A DNA stretch of 64,000 nucleotides from Solibacteraceae bacterium (GTDB lineage: Bacteria > Acidobacteriota > Terriglobia > Bryobacterales > Bryobacteraceae). The notes beneath the pieces were generated by a model. It was given only the letters and a program-made list of their open reading frames with translations. It was not told the DNA's origin and did no database searches. Positions 37,593-46,256 of the stretch are shown one piece after another. The first letter of the stretch is position 1. Every line of letters starts with the position of its first letter. A program made the position numbers and the translations under genes. Location of the stretch: the NCBI GenBank assembly GCA_026984795.1, contig JALSRK010000008.1:1-64000 (forward strand). Direction: 5' to 3'.

Positions 37593-39230
37593 ATGTGGGG
37601 CCGATTCGCACTGGCGGCCGGAGTGGCGGCGGCGCTCGCCGCCCAATACCCTCCGGATCCGAACGCCCGTGGTTCCATTTCCGGCAGGGTGGTGCATTAC
37701 GAGAGCGGACGGCCGATTCCCCGGGTGCAGGTGATTCTGCAGCCTGTCTCGGCTGAGACCGCTCCCGTGGCCGCCAGCACCGGCCGGGACGGACGGTTCG
37801 TTTTCCGGCGGCTGCCGTCCGGCTATTACTCGATCCGCGCCCAGCACGCGGGCTACCTGCCGGCCACCTTCGCGCAGACCGAGTTCACCAGATTGCCGTA
37901 CGTCTTCGGCCTGATGCCGGGCGAGAAACTGGAGAACATCGTGATCCGGCTGCGGCCCGCTGGAGTGATTTCCGGCAAGGTGGAGTTCGGCGACGGGGAG
38001 CCGGCGGTCGGCGTGCCCGTGCAGTTCTACCGCGAGTATTTCTTCCGGGGCCGCCACGGGTTCCAGCTCGCCGGGACGGCCCGCACCGACGACCGCGGCC
38101 TCTACCGGATCTACGGCTTGCCGCCCGGGCGCTACTATGTCGTGGCAGCCTACTCTCCGCCGGCGCCGGGTCCCGGCGTGCGTGAGCAGCGGCCGCTGGA
38201 CGAGAACGGCCGGCCGCTGCCCGATGAACGTTTCGTCACCACCTATTACCCCTCCACTCACCGCATGATCGAGGCGGCGCCGGTGCGGCTGCGGCGGAGC
38301 GAGCAGCTCGACCATATCGACATCACCCTGGTCCGGGCCCGGGTGGCGCGTATCCGGGGCCGCGTGGTCAGCGCGGTGACCGGCGACGTCCTTATGGGCT
38401 CCGACGTCCGCCTCCGCCAGCCTTCCCCCGTGGCCGACGTGCTCGTGGACGCGCCGGCCTCGGTTCGTCCCCGCCCGGACGGCGGTTTCGAGATCGTCGG
38501 CGTCACGTCTGGATCCTATATCGTCGTCGTAAATGCCCACGAAGACGGCGCCCGGCTGACGGCGCGCGTTCCGGTGACCGTCTCCGGGACCGACATCGAC
38601 AATTTCTCCATCACCGCCGAGCCGTACCGTGCTCTAAAAGGCCGGGTGGTGACCGACGACACCATCGACTTTCCGCTGTCGGTCTTCCGGGTGACCCTCG
38701 AGCCGGCCAGCGATTCCGTCCCCGCCACCTCGGGCTCGGTGGACGAGAGCGGGCGCTTCGAGGTGGAATTCGTTCCCGGCGAGACATACGAGGTCTTCTT
38801 GCTCGACGGCCCCCCGGACGTCTACCTGGAAAGCGCCCGGATCGGCGGCTTCGACGTCCTGCGGACCGGCTTTCAGGCGGAGACCGGTAACTTGCCCCCC
38901 ATGGAGCTGAGATTCAGTACGCGGGGAGCCACCGTGCGCGGGGAAGTAGCCGATTCATCCACCAAGGTGGCGCTGGGGGCGACGGTGGCGCTGGTTCCGG
39001 ACCCCGCCCGCGGGCGGATCCAGTACTTCAAGATCACCACCACCGACGCGTACGGCATCTACGAACTCCGCGGGGTGGCCCCGGGGCGTTACACGCTGCT
39101 CGCCTGGTGGGACGAGCCTCCGTGCGAAGTCTACGACATCGAGAGCCTGGACGCCTGCCGCGAGGCGGGCAAGAGCATCGAAGTGCGCCGGGGCGACAAC
39201 CTCATGATCAACCTGCGCCTGACCCCCTGA
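37593..39230 (+). CDS. Exported protein with repeated carboxypeptidase-regulatory-like domains
   Basis: A 545-aa secreted protein. After a short signal peptide (about 1-17) the first module reads [21 protein letters not shown] then [22 protein letters not shown], the classical CarboxypepD_reg beta-sandwich. A second ([12 protein letters not shown]...) and at least two further similar modules follow. The last has [21 protein letters not shown]. Such multi-module proteins without a catalytic domain are abundant in Solibacter-type Acidobacteria; they may bind carbohydrate or act at the cell surface. No TonB-dependent barrel is attached. Function is not known. Confidence 0.8.
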   Translation: MWGRFALAAGVAAALAAQYPPDPNARGSISGRVVHYESGRPIPRVQVILQPVSAETAPVAASTGRDGRFVFRRLPSGYYSIRAQHAGYLPATFAQTEFTRLPYVFGLMPGEKLENIVIRLRPAGVISGKVEFGDGEPAVGVPVQFYREYFFRGRHGFQLAGTARTDDRGLYRIYGLPPGRYYVVAAYSPPAPGPGVREQRPLDENGRPLPDERFVTTYYPSTHRMIEAAPVRLRRSEQLDHIDITLVRARVARIRGRVVSAVTGDVLMGSDVRLRQPSPVADVLVDAPASVRPRPDGGFEIVGVTSGSYIVVVNAHEDGARLTARVPVTVSGTDIDNFSITAEPYRALKGRVVTDDTIDFPLSVFRVTLEPASDSVPATSGSVDESGRFEVEFVPGETYEVFLLDGPPDVYLESARIGGFDVLRTGFQAETGNLPPMELRFSTRGATVRGEVADSSTKVALGATVALVPDPARGRIQYFKITTTDAYGIYELRGVAPGRYTLLAWWDEPPCEVYDIESLDACREAGKSIEVRRGDNLMINLRLTP

Positions 39231-39340
39231 AGCCGAGAGGCCGGGGCCAAACTTCCCGCGACCGATCGCCGTCTCGCTCATCTAACCAAAAGACAGCGAT
39301 CCACTCGTTGATCGAAATCCAATTACATCAGGAGGGTGAC

Positions 39341-39952
39341 ATGGCTTTTTCGCTTCCCGCTCTACCGTACCCGTTCGACGCGCTGGAGCCCAGCATCGAC
39401 GCCAGGACGATGGAGATTCACCACGGCAAACATCACGCGGCCTACGTGAACAACGTCAACAAGGCTCTCGAGCAGGCGCCGGATCTGGCCGACCTGTCCA
39501 TCGAGGAACTTCTGGCTGACAACTGTGGAAAGGTCCCGGAAGCGATCCGGACGGCCGTGCGCAACAACGGCGGCGGTCACGCCAACCACAGCCTGTTCTG
39601 GCGGATCATGGGGCCGAACGCCGGGGGACAACCCTCGGGCGCGCTGGCCGAAGCCATCCGCAGCAGCTTCGGCAGTTTCGACAACTTCAAGGACAAGTTC
39701 TCCACCGCCGCCGCCACGCGGTTCGGATCGGGCTGGGCCTGGCTGGTGATCGCCGACGGCAAGCTGGACGTCTATTCCACGGCGAACCAGGACTCGCCCA
39801 TCATGCAGGGCCATGTGCCGATTCTGGGCCTCGATGTCTGGGAGCACGCTTACTACCTCAAGTATCAGAACCGGCGGCCCGAGTACATCGCGGCCTGGTG
39901 GAACGTCGTGAACTGGCCGGCGGTCGAACAGCGCTTCAGCGAAAACAAGTGA
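39341..39952 (+). CDS. sodA: Superoxide dismutase (Fe/Mn family)
   Basis: A 203-aa enzyme that dismutates superoxide to oxygen and peroxide. The four metal ligands are visible: His27 in [12 protein letters not shown], His about 82 in [11 protein letters not shown], and Asp about 168 and His about 172 in [12 protein letters not shown]. The YSTANQDSP segment favours a manganese or cambialistic enzyme over strict Fe. A textbook AGGAGG ribosome site lies 8 bp before the ATG at 39341; the frame is open upstream without similarity. No signal peptide is present, so it is cytoplasmic. A terminator follows. Confidence 0.96.
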   Translation: MAFSLPALPYPFDALEPSIDARTMEIHHGKHHAAYVNNVNKALEQAPDLADLSIEELLADNCGKVPEAIRTAVRNNGGGHANHSLFWRIMGPNAGGQPSGALAEAIRSSFGSFDNFKDKFSTAAATRFGSGWAWLVIADGKLDVYSTANQDSPIMQGHVPILGLDVWEHAYYLKYQNRRPEYIAAWWNVVNWPAVEQRFSENK

Positions 39953-39993
39953 CGGCTTTCCCGCCGGCATTGTGGCGAACCGGCGGTGAAACG

Positions 39994-40030
39994 GGGCGCT
40001 TCCGGACGGGACCGGGGGCGCCCTTTCTGT
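39994..40030 (+). terminator. Rho-independent terminator after sodA
   Basis: GGGCGC (39994-39999) pairs with GCGCCC (40018-40023), with an inner CCGG/CCGG pairing, followed by TTTCTGTT. A second perfect stem, CCGCCGG/CCGGCGG (39961-39967 and 39980-39986), precedes it. Together they separate sodA from the type VI locus. Confidence 0.6.
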
Positions 40031-40057
40031 TGGAACCCTTTCGAGCGCTGATATAGT
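40030..40057 (+). promoter_or_regulatory. Promoter of the first tssK gene
   Basis: TTGGAA (40030-40035) and TATAGT (40052-40057) are 16 bp apart. Transcription would begin near 40064, about 9 nt before the tssK ATG at 40073, where no ribosome site is visible. The message would be nearly leaderless. The -35 touches the end of the sodA terminator. Confidence 0.45.
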
Positions 40058-40072
40058 AAGTGTTGGACTGAG

Positions 40073-41428
40073 ATGAAGCGTCTGCAGCCGGTCATCTGGT
40101 CGAAAGGGACCTTTCTGACGCCCCAACACCTGCAGCTCCAGGACCGGTATGCCGAAAGCTCCCTCCAGTTTCGGTTGGAAGCCCTGAACTTCCGGCCCTG
40201 GGGGTTCCTCGATCTCCAGATCGCCCAGGAGAGCCTGGCCGGGGGGAATCTGGCGATCGCTTCGGCCCGCGGGATCTTCCCCGACGGCTTGCTCTTCGAT
40301 ATCCCCGATTCCGACCCGCCTCCGGCCCCGAAAGCCCTCCAGCCCTACTTCGAGGAAGGCGTCGAGGAAGTGGTGTTCGCTTTGGCCATTCCGCCGCACC
40401 TGGAGCGGGGTTTGAACATCTCTTCGAACTCCAGCGGGGCCGATACGCGGTATATCGCCGAGGTGACCACCGTCCGCGACGAAATTTCGGCGCGCACGGA
40501 AAAGCCGTTGCAAATCGCCCGGAAGAACTTCCGGCTGCTGGCTGAAAACGAGCTCCGGCGCGGCACCCCGGCTTTGAAGCTCGCCCGGGTGCGCAAGACC
40601 GAGGCGGGCGCTTACGAGCTCGACGCCGCCTTTGTGCCGCCGCTGCTCGACATCGGCGCCAGCAACCTGCTGGTCTCCATCGCCCGGCGGCTGGTGGAGA
40701 TCCTTACCGCCAAGAGCGCCCAGCTCTCCGGCACGCGGCGGCAGAAGAACCAGAGCCTGGCCGAGTTCACGGCCTCCGACGTGGCCCACTTCTGGCTGCT
40801 TTACACGGTGAATACCCACTTGCCGCTGGTCCGGCACATCTTCGAGACCCGGCGGGGCCACCCCGAAGCTCTTTACGAGCTCATGCTCGGGCTTACCGGG
40901 GCCCTGACGACCTTTTCGCTCGAGGTCCGGCCGCGGGATCTGCCGACTTACGACCACGACAACCTCGGCGAATGCTTCGCCGTACTCGACGAGATTCTTC
41001 GCCGGCTGCTCGAGACCGTGATTCCGGCGAACTTCGTGGCTCTGCCGCTCAAGCTCGTGCGGCCTTCTATCTGGGCCACCGCGCTTGACGACGACCGCTA
41101 TCTCAGAAACACCAAGATGTATCTCGCCATCCGGGCCGAGATGGGCGAGGCGGACCTGATCGCCAAGGCGCCGCAGCTCGTCAAGGTTTGCTCCGCCAGC
41201 CACATCGAGCACCTGGTGAAGCAGGCCCTCCCGGGCGTGCAACTGAGCCATGTGCCTCGGCCGCCGAGCGCGATCCCGGTGAAGCTGAACTACCAGTACT
41301 TCAGCTTGAACCAATCGGGTCTCGCCTGGGAGGCCATCGGCCGAGCCCGGAACCTGGCCGCCTATGTGCCCGGGGACTTCCCGGAGCCGCAGCTCGAACT
41401 CGTCATCCTTCTGCCGCAGGCGGCTTGA
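40073..41428 (+). CDS. tssK: Type VI secretion baseplate protein TssK (copy 1)
   Basis: A 451-aa TssK/ImpJ/VasE homologue. TssK is the baseplate subunit that joins the TssEFG wedge to the TssJLM membrane complex. The N-terminus (VIWSKGTFLTPQHLQLQDRY) is the classic TssK opening, and GIFPDGLLFDIPD matches the shell domain. The central four-helix region includes GHPEALYELMLGLTGALTTF and YDHDNLGECF. It is separated from the rest of the type VI genes by two opposite-strand genes and overlaps the methyltransferase gene tail to tail by 26 bp. A second, clearly diverged TssK lies at 44884. Confidence 0.9.
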   Translation: MKRLQPVIWSKGTFLTPQHLQLQDRYAESSLQFRLEALNFRPWGFLDLQIAQESLAGGNLAIASARGIFPDGLLFDIPDSDPPPAPKALQPYFEEGVEEVVFALAIPPHLERGLNISSNSSGADTRYIAEVTTVRDEISARTEKPLQIARKNFRLLAENELRRGTPALKLARVRKTEAGAYELDAAFVPPLLDIGASNLLVSIARRLVEILTAKSAQLSGTRRQKNQSLAEFTASDVAHFWLLYTVNTHLPLVRHIFETRRGHPEALYELMLGLTGALTTFSLEVRPRDLPTYDHDNLGECFAVLDEILRRLLETVIPANFVALPLKLVRPSIWATALDDDRYLRNTKMYLAIRAEMGEADLIAKAPQLVKVCSASHIEHLVKQALPGVQLSHVPRPPSAIPVKLNYQYFSLNQSGLAWEAIGRARNLAAYVPGDFPEPQLELVILLPQAA

Positions 41429-42917
41429 AGCCCTCCGCTTCCAAGAAGCCTGAGCCCGCCAGAGAGCGCAGCAGAGCGGTGAACTCCGCCGGGCCGATCC
41501 GCTCGTGGATCAGACCTTCCCGCCGGCAGAACTCGTAGATCTGCCGGCCGGTGCGCGGCTGCGTGCACTCGGCCAGGACCTGCGCCGTCCACGGCTGGAT
41601 TCCGGACTCGGCGCGGAAGGGATAGTCCGTGCTCACCGTGATGCCGGTGACGGCGACGCCTTCCCTCTCGAACGCGTGCTCTGAGGTCATGCGGCACTGC
41701 GGCGAAGTCCGGTAGCGGGATTCCAGCAGCACTCGTTCGAAGCCCGGGGCGGCGGACCGGCCGAGCCACTCCATCATCCAGGCGATCTCCGCCGGTCCCG
41801 TGCGGGGTCCGGCCACGCAGCGGTTCAGGAACGGGGGGCGCGAGGAATCGGCATGCTTCTCGACGACGAGCATCCCGTGGCAGAAGGAGCGGACGCCGGC
41901 CTGTTCGAAGCGCCGGAGCAGCTCCCGCGCCTCTTCCGGAGAACGCTGTCCCCGGAAGGCGAGACTGGAGGCAAGGGCTTCCGGGGGAAACGTGTCGATC
42001 TCGACGAACAGGAGGTCGAAGGCTTCCGCCTCGCCGCCCAGCCATTCCCGCGCCCGGCGCTCGAAACTCTTCTCGTTGAGATCCAAGCCCGTGGTCAGGC
42101 AGTAGAGCCGCCCGCCGGGCGCGAGGACCTTCGGAGCGCCGGCCACGACGCCGTGCGAGATCGCCTCTCCGGCTTCACCGGCGTCGCGGAAGGTCCATTT
42201 GGAGCGGAGCGCCGGCACGTAGGGCGGATGAGCGACGATGCGGTCGAACTCGAGTCCTTCCACCGGCTCGTAGAGGTCGCCTTCGACGGCGTGGAAGTTC
42301 TCCAGGCCGTTCAGACGGGCGTTGAATCGTGCGAAGTGCGCCGCCCGCGCCAGCACGTCGGCCGCCCAGGCCTGCCGGGCGACGCCGCTCGCCGCCGCCG
42401 AGAGCGCCGCTACGCCGGTTCCGGCGCAGAGGTCCAGGAGGCGGTCGCAGGGAGTCCGGGGCAGCAGCCGGAGAAACTCGCCCGTGGCCTTCGTGATCGC
42501 CGGGTAAACGGCGTCGGCCGGAGCCTGATACGGCCCGCCTCCCGGCGCGCAGTGCCGGTCGGAGACCAGCAGCACGCCCTCGCATGGCGCGAGCATGACC
42601 GGTGAGAGGAGCCGGCCGGCCGCCGAGGGATCCTTGTCCAATAACCCCAGCCGCCCCATGGCCTCCGTGATCGCGCCTGGGATCGCCGCGTCCCATTCGG
42701 CCTTCGGAACCGACTCTCCGAGCACGTACAGCCGGGCCAGCAGCCCCAGGCGGGATTCGCGATCCGCGCCCTCGACGCGGCCCCTGCCGCCCAGGACCTC
42801 GTAGAGCTTTCCCACGCCTGCCGTCCGGCAGAGAGGCTCGGGGGCGAACCCGGCGCCGGTAAGGAAATCGCGGACCTGTTCGAAGTCGTCAGAAGATCCG
42901 AATCGAAGAGGAAACAA
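41403..42917 (-). CDS. SAM-dependent methyltransferase (HemK/PrmC-like fold) of unknown substrate
   Basis: A 504-aa class I methyltransferase. An N-terminal helical domain (about 1-145) precedes the Rossmann domain, where LLDLCAGTGVAAL (motif I) and IVAHPPYVPA (the NPPY-like motif IV, with the Asn replaced by His) lie. A C-terminal domain (about 310-504), perhaps winged-helix near the end, completes it. The NPPY motif is usual in enzymes that methylate amide or exocyclic nitrogens of proteins, RNA or DNA; the loss of Asn makes the substrate uncertain. It starts 21 bp after the FTRLF-repeat gene and is probably cotranscribed with it. Confidence 0.72.
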   Translation of the reverse strand: MFPLRFGSSDDFEQVRDFLTGAGFAPEPLCRTAGVGKLYEVLGGRGRVEGADRESRLGLLARLYVLGESVPKAEWDAAIPGAITEAMGRLGLLDKDPSAAGRLLSPVMLAPCEGVLLVSDRHCAPGGGPYQAPADAVYPAITKATGEFLRLLPRTPCDRLLDLCAGTGVAALSAAASGVARQAWAADVLARAAHFARFNARLNGLENFHAVEGDLYEPVEGLEFDRIVAHPPYVPALRSKWTFRDAGEAGEAISHGVVAGAPKVLAPGGRLYCLTTGLDLNEKSFERRAREWLGGEAEAFDLLFVEIDTFPPEALASSLAFRGQRSPEEARELLRRFEQAGVRSFCHGMLVVEKHADSSRPPFLNRCVAGPRTGPAEIAWMMEWLGRSAAPGFERVLLESRYRTSPQCRMTSEHAFEREGVAVTGITVSTDYPFRAESGIQPWTAQVLAECTQPRTGRQIYEFCRREGLIHERIGPAEFTALLRSLAGSGFLEAEGFKPPAAEG

Positions 42918-42938
42918 TGTGTCGGCTCCTTCCGGGAG

Positions 42939-44669
42939 CTAGTCTTTCAGCACGAAGTACAGTACCACGGCCACGGCGATGAGGAACAAGGCGATGAGCG
43001 TCACGATCAGCCAGACCGGCACGCCCTTGCGAGGCGGTTCGGGCTCGGGCTCCTGCGGCGCGCTTTCGGCGGCCGGCTGCTGTTCGGCTCCGGCCACGGC
43101 CCCCGCCTGAATGATGCGCGTGAAGTCACTGGGCCCTTCTTCCTCCATGACCTCGCCGGCAGGTTCAGGCTCCGGCTCGGGAGCGGTCCGGAAGGCCTGG
43201 GTGGCGTCGGCGCTCGCTGACGCGGCCGGCGGAGCGGCCATCTTGAAAAGCCGAGTGTATTCGCCGGGTTCTTCTTTCTTCTTATCCGGAGCCGGGAGCG
43301 GCTCGGCCTGGGAGAGATCTTTCCTCGCCAGTTCGCCCTCGGCCAGCGGTGAGTGGAACATCGCGTCGAACTCATCCTGTTTGGCGCCGCCGGGAGGCGT
43401 CGCGGGGCCGGGCGTGCGGGCCTGCTCCATGAGGCGGGTGAATTCGCCCGGCTCCTGGGTTTGCTTGTCGGGCCGGGAGATCTCTTGCGGGACGTCCACG
43501 GACTGGAACAGGCGCGTGAAGTCTCCGGGCTCTTGTTTCTCTTGCGGCCGCGGGGCTGCCGGCATCGCATCCTGGGTGGGGAGGCGTTCGCCTGCCTCGA
43601 AGAGCCGGGTGAACTCACCCGCGTCTGGTTTCTGACCTGGCGCAGCTTTTTGAGGGGGCGGTTGCGCCGGCGGCTCCGGCCTCTTGGCGGCGGGCATCGC
43701 CGGCTCGGTGGGCAAGCTGCCGGGTTCGGCCTGGAAGAGCCGGGTAAACTCGCCGGCGTCCTCGGGCGGCGGCGGGCCTGCGGGCTGGGGTTCCGGCTTG
43801 GCCGCCTTGGGTTCCGGAGCGGGAGACTTGCCAGCGGCGGGAGCGGACCCTGTCTGAAACAGTCGGGTGAACTCGCCGGCGTCCTGCGTGGGCTGGGACG
43901 CGGGTTGGTCGGCCGTCTCCTCGGGGGAGGCTTCGGGCTTCCTGGCGGCGGGCATCGCCGGCTCGGTGGGCAAGCTGCCGGGTTCGGCCTGGAACAAACG
44001 GGTGAACTCTCCCGCATCCTGTTCGGGTTGGGGCGGCGCTTTTTCGGCGGGCGGTTCGGCAGCAGGCTCCGGCTTGCCGGCCACCGGCATGGCCGGCTCG
44101 GTGGGCAAGCTGCCGGGTTCGGCCTGGAAGAGCCGGGTGAACTCGCCGGCGTCCTCGGGCGGCGGCGGGCCCGCGGGCTGGGGTTCCGGCTCGGCCGCCT
44201 TGGGTTCCGGAGCGGGAGACTTGCCAGCGGCGGGAGCGGACCCTGTCTGAAACAGTCGGGTGAACTCGCCGGCGTCCTGCGTGGGCTGGGACGCGGGTTG
44301 TTCGACCGGCTCCTCAGGGGAAGCTTCGGGCTCCTCGGCGGCGGGCGGCGCCTCGGCCTTCGGCGCCTCGGCTGGTTCACTGGGTTGGGCCGGAGCGGGT
44401 TCGGCCTGGAACAGCCGGGTGAACTCGCCGGCGTCTGTGCCGCCCCCGGGCGGCGGAGCAGGCCCCGTCCCCGGACCGGCAGGCTTCAGCGGCGCCGGGC
44501 GCAGCGGCTCTTCGGGGGCGGAAGCGAGGTCCGTTTTCTCACCGCCGGCCTCCCCGGCTCCCGCCTTCAGTCTGTCGATGGGCGGGATCCGCCACATGCC
44601 GACCCGCGCCAGCGGATCATCCCCCGCCTTGCCCTGGCCTTCCGGATGTCGCTTCTCCTCGTCGGCCAC
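42939..44669 (-). CDS. Tail-anchored Pro/Ala/Glu-rich protein with about twelve FTRLF-type motifs
   Basis: A 576-aa protein I cannot assign to a characterised family. Nearly all of it is low-complexity Pro/Ala/Glu sequence, probably disordered, carrying a motif about every 30-70 residues: seven copies of DAGEFTRLF, then PGDFTRLF, PGEFTRLM, QDEFDAMF, PGEYTRLF and PSDFTRII. A single membrane helix ends the protein (VPVWLIVTLIALFLIAVAVV, then LYFVLKD). The array would therefore hang in the cytoplasm from a C-terminal tail anchor. I chose GTG 44667-44669, six bp after GGAGG; a GTG at 44690 is possible but has no ribosome site. It sits between two tssK genes, on the other strand. A role in type VI assembly or its regulation by the nearby kinase is inference. 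Confidence 0.75.
   Translation of the reverse strand: MADEEKRHPEGQGKAGDDPLARVGMWRIPPIDRLKAGAGEAGGEKTDLASAPEEPLRPAPLKPAGPGTGPAPPPGGGTDAGEFTRLFQAEPAPAQPSEPAEAPKAEAPPAAEEPEASPEEPVEQPASQPTQDAGEFTRLFQTGSAPAAGKSPAPEPKAAEPEPQPAGPPPPEDAGEFTRLFQAEPGSLPTEPAMPVAGKPEPAAEPPAEKAPPQPEQDAGEFTRLFQAEPGSLPTEPAMPAARKPEASPEETADQPASQPTQDAGEFTRLFQTGSAPAAGKSPAPEPKAAKPEPQPAGPPPPEDAGEFTRLFQAEPGSLPTEPAMPAAKRPEPPAQPPPQKAAPGQKPDAGEFTRLFEAGERLPTQDAMPAAPRPQEKQEPGDFTRLFQSVDVPQEISRPDKQTQEPGEFTRLMEQARTPGPATPPGGAKQDEFDAMFHSPLAEGELARKDLSQAEPLPAPDKKKEEPGEYTRLFKMAAPPAASASADATQAFRTAPEPEPEPAGEVMEEEGPSDFTRIIQAGAVAGAEQQPAAESAPQEPEPEPPRKGVPVWLIVTLIALFLIAVAVVLYFVLKD
43701..43907. repeat. Internal 207-bp duplication, copy A
   Basis: This stretch is nearly identical to 44094-44300, with about three mismatches by eye (for example GGGTA/GGGTG and GCCTG/GCCCG). 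The offset is 393 bp, or 131 codons, so frame is kept. It encodes two FTRLF motifs and the linkers between them. The similarity is recent enough to suggest unequal recombination inside the gene. Confidence 0.8.
44094..44300. repeat. Internal 207-bp duplication, copy B
   Basis: Partner of the repeat at 43701-43907. A shorter third copy of its first part (the segment encoding LPTEPAMPA and the preceding motif) lies near 43951-44010. Confidence 0.8.
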
Positions 44670-44813
44670 TGAACTCCTCCGAAGAATCACACCGGTCCGG
44701 CCGCCGCCGGCCGAATTCCCGGGTCTTGCCCCTTATCAATAGTGACACCGACTCCGCCCGGATTCAATGACTGCCTCCAGAGCCCGAGTTAGCGGAATCC
44801 GCGGCGCCGCACT

Positions 44814-44819
44814 TATAAT
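44814..44819 (+). promoter_or_regulatory. -10 element for tssK copy 2
   Basis: A perfect TATAAT occurs 64 bp before the second tssK ATG, in the divergent region next to the FTRLF-repeat gene. No good -35 is present 17 bp upstream. It is the likely promoter of the tssK2-tssL-tssM-kinase run. Confidence 0.5.
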
Positions 44820-44883
44820 ACGAAACGGCGGGCACTGCACCGGAACAGGCACGCGGCTCGCACGCCGATCGACCGAGTGGGAC

Positions 44884-46236
44884 ATGAAGCAGCTTTCCAG
44901 GGTCGTCTGGTCGGAGGGGATGCACCTGGCGCCCCACCATTTCCAGGCGCAATCCCGCTATTACGAAGACACGATCCACTTCGCCACTTCGGCTCTCTGG
45001 TTCGCTCCGTACGGTTTCTCGGGCTGGGAACTGGATGCGGAGGCATTGAAGAACGGTACGGTCTCTGTCGTCCACGCCCGGGGCCTGTTTCCGGATGGGC
45101 TGCCGTTCCACCTGCCGGAATGCGATCCGCCGCCGCCGCCGCGAAACATCACCGACGATTTTTCCCCGGTGGCTGACCGGCTGCTCGTCTATCTCGGTGT
45201 GCCCGGGCGGCGGGAGGATGGCCCCACCTGCGTCCTGGAGTCCGGGGCCGCCAATCCCAGCGCGCGTTACGTCGCCGAACCCCAGACGATCCCGGACGAA
45301 AACACGGGGCGTGACGAAAAGGTCGTTCGGGTGGGGCGGAAGAACCTGAGGCTTTACTTGGAGGACGAGCTGAGCGAGGACGTCATGGCCATGCCGCTGG
45401 CGCGGATCATGCGCGACGGGGCGGGGCATTTCGTCTACGACCCGGAGTTCATCCCGCCATGCCTGAAGATCAGCGCCAGTCCGCGGCTCACACAGATCCT
45501 GACCCGCCTGTTGGATGTGCTCGAGGACAAGAGCGCCACCCTCGCTCCGGAAGCCGCCGGGGGCGAAGCCGCGGCCACCTTTTCCCAGCGCGAGGTGGCC
45601 GGTTTCTGGTTCCGGCACTCGGTGAACAGCGCCCTCTCCTCGTTGCGGAACCTGTGCCTGGTCAAGCAGGGCCATCCTGAAGAGGCCTACATGGAGCTGG
45701 CCCGGCTCGCCGGGGCCCTCTCGACCTTCGCCTTGGACGCTACGCCGGCCGACATTCCACTGTACGACCACGACCACCTCGACCGGTGCTTCGGCGAGTT
45801 GGACGAGCGCATCCGCTTTCATCTGGAGACCGTGCTGCCCACCAACTGCGTGTCAATCGCGCTCGCGCCGACCCAGAATTACTTCTACGCCGGTAAGATC
45901 ACTGACGCCCGGGTCTTCGGCCGCTCGCGGTGGATCTTCTCGATCCGTTCCCGTATCGGCGAGGCGGAGCTGATCCGGCTCACGCCGCAACTGGTGAAAA
46001 TCTGCTCCCGGGCCTTCATCGGCAAGCTCGTGGAGCGGGCCTTGCCGGGCCTGACGCTCACCCATTTGCCGGTGCCGCCCTCGGCGGTGGCTCCCAAAGT
46101 GGAGCGCCAGTACTTCGCGATCGCCAAGGCCGGGCCGTGTTGGGAACACATGGTAAAGACCAGGGAGGTGGGCGTTTACGTCCCGGGCGAGCTGCCGAGC
46201 CCCGAAATCGGCATTCATGTCATTCTGGGGGCTTGA
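44884..46236 (+). CDS. tssK: Type VI secretion baseplate protein TssK (copy 2)
   Basis: A 450-aa TssK homologue. It starts KQLSRVVWSEGMHLAPHHFQ, closer than copy 1 to the usual TssK N-terminus. GLFPDGLPFHLPE, GHPEEAYMELARLAGALSTF and YDHDHLDRCFGELDERI line up with copy 1. The two proteins share the fold and key segments but differ widely elsewhere, so they are old paralogs rather than a recent copy. I chose the ATG at 44884 because similarity begins there. tssL follows after 20 bp, then tssM and a kinase, forming one likely operon. Confidence 0.92.
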   Translation: MKQLSRVVWSEGMHLAPHHFQAQSRYYEDTIHFATSALWFAPYGFSGWELDAEALKNGTVSVVHARGLFPDGLPFHLPECDPPPPPRNITDDFSPVADRLLVYLGVPGRREDGPTCVLESGAANPSARYVAEPQTIPDENTGRDEKVVRVGRKNLRLYLEDELSEDVMAMPLARIMRDGAGHFVYDPEFIPPCLKISASPRLTQILTRLLDVLEDKSATLAPEAAGGEAAATFSQREVAGFWFRHSVNSALSSLRNLCLVKQGHPEEAYMELARLAGALSTFALDATPADIPLYDHDHLDRCFGELDERIRFHLETVLPTNCVSIALAPTQNYFYAGKITDARVFGRSRWIFSIRSRIGEAELIRLTPQLVKICSRAFIGKLVERALPGLTLTHLPVPPSAVAPKVERQYFAIAKAGPCWEHMVKTREVGVYVPGELPSPEIGIHVILGA

Positions 46237-46256
46237 ATTCTTGAAGGGGAGTGGAG

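Noticed and set aside
43701-44300. CRISPR-like or mobile repeat
   Set aside because: The repeat is 207 bp, in frame and inside a coding sequence; there are no short direct repeats with unique spacers and no terminal inverted repeats.
43353-44672. A long plus-strand frame with repeated Leu/Gly-rich blocks antisense to the FTRLF gene
   Set aside because: Its repeats are just the complement of the FTRLF repeats. The minus strand has the ribosome site, the ordered motif and a terminal membrane helix.
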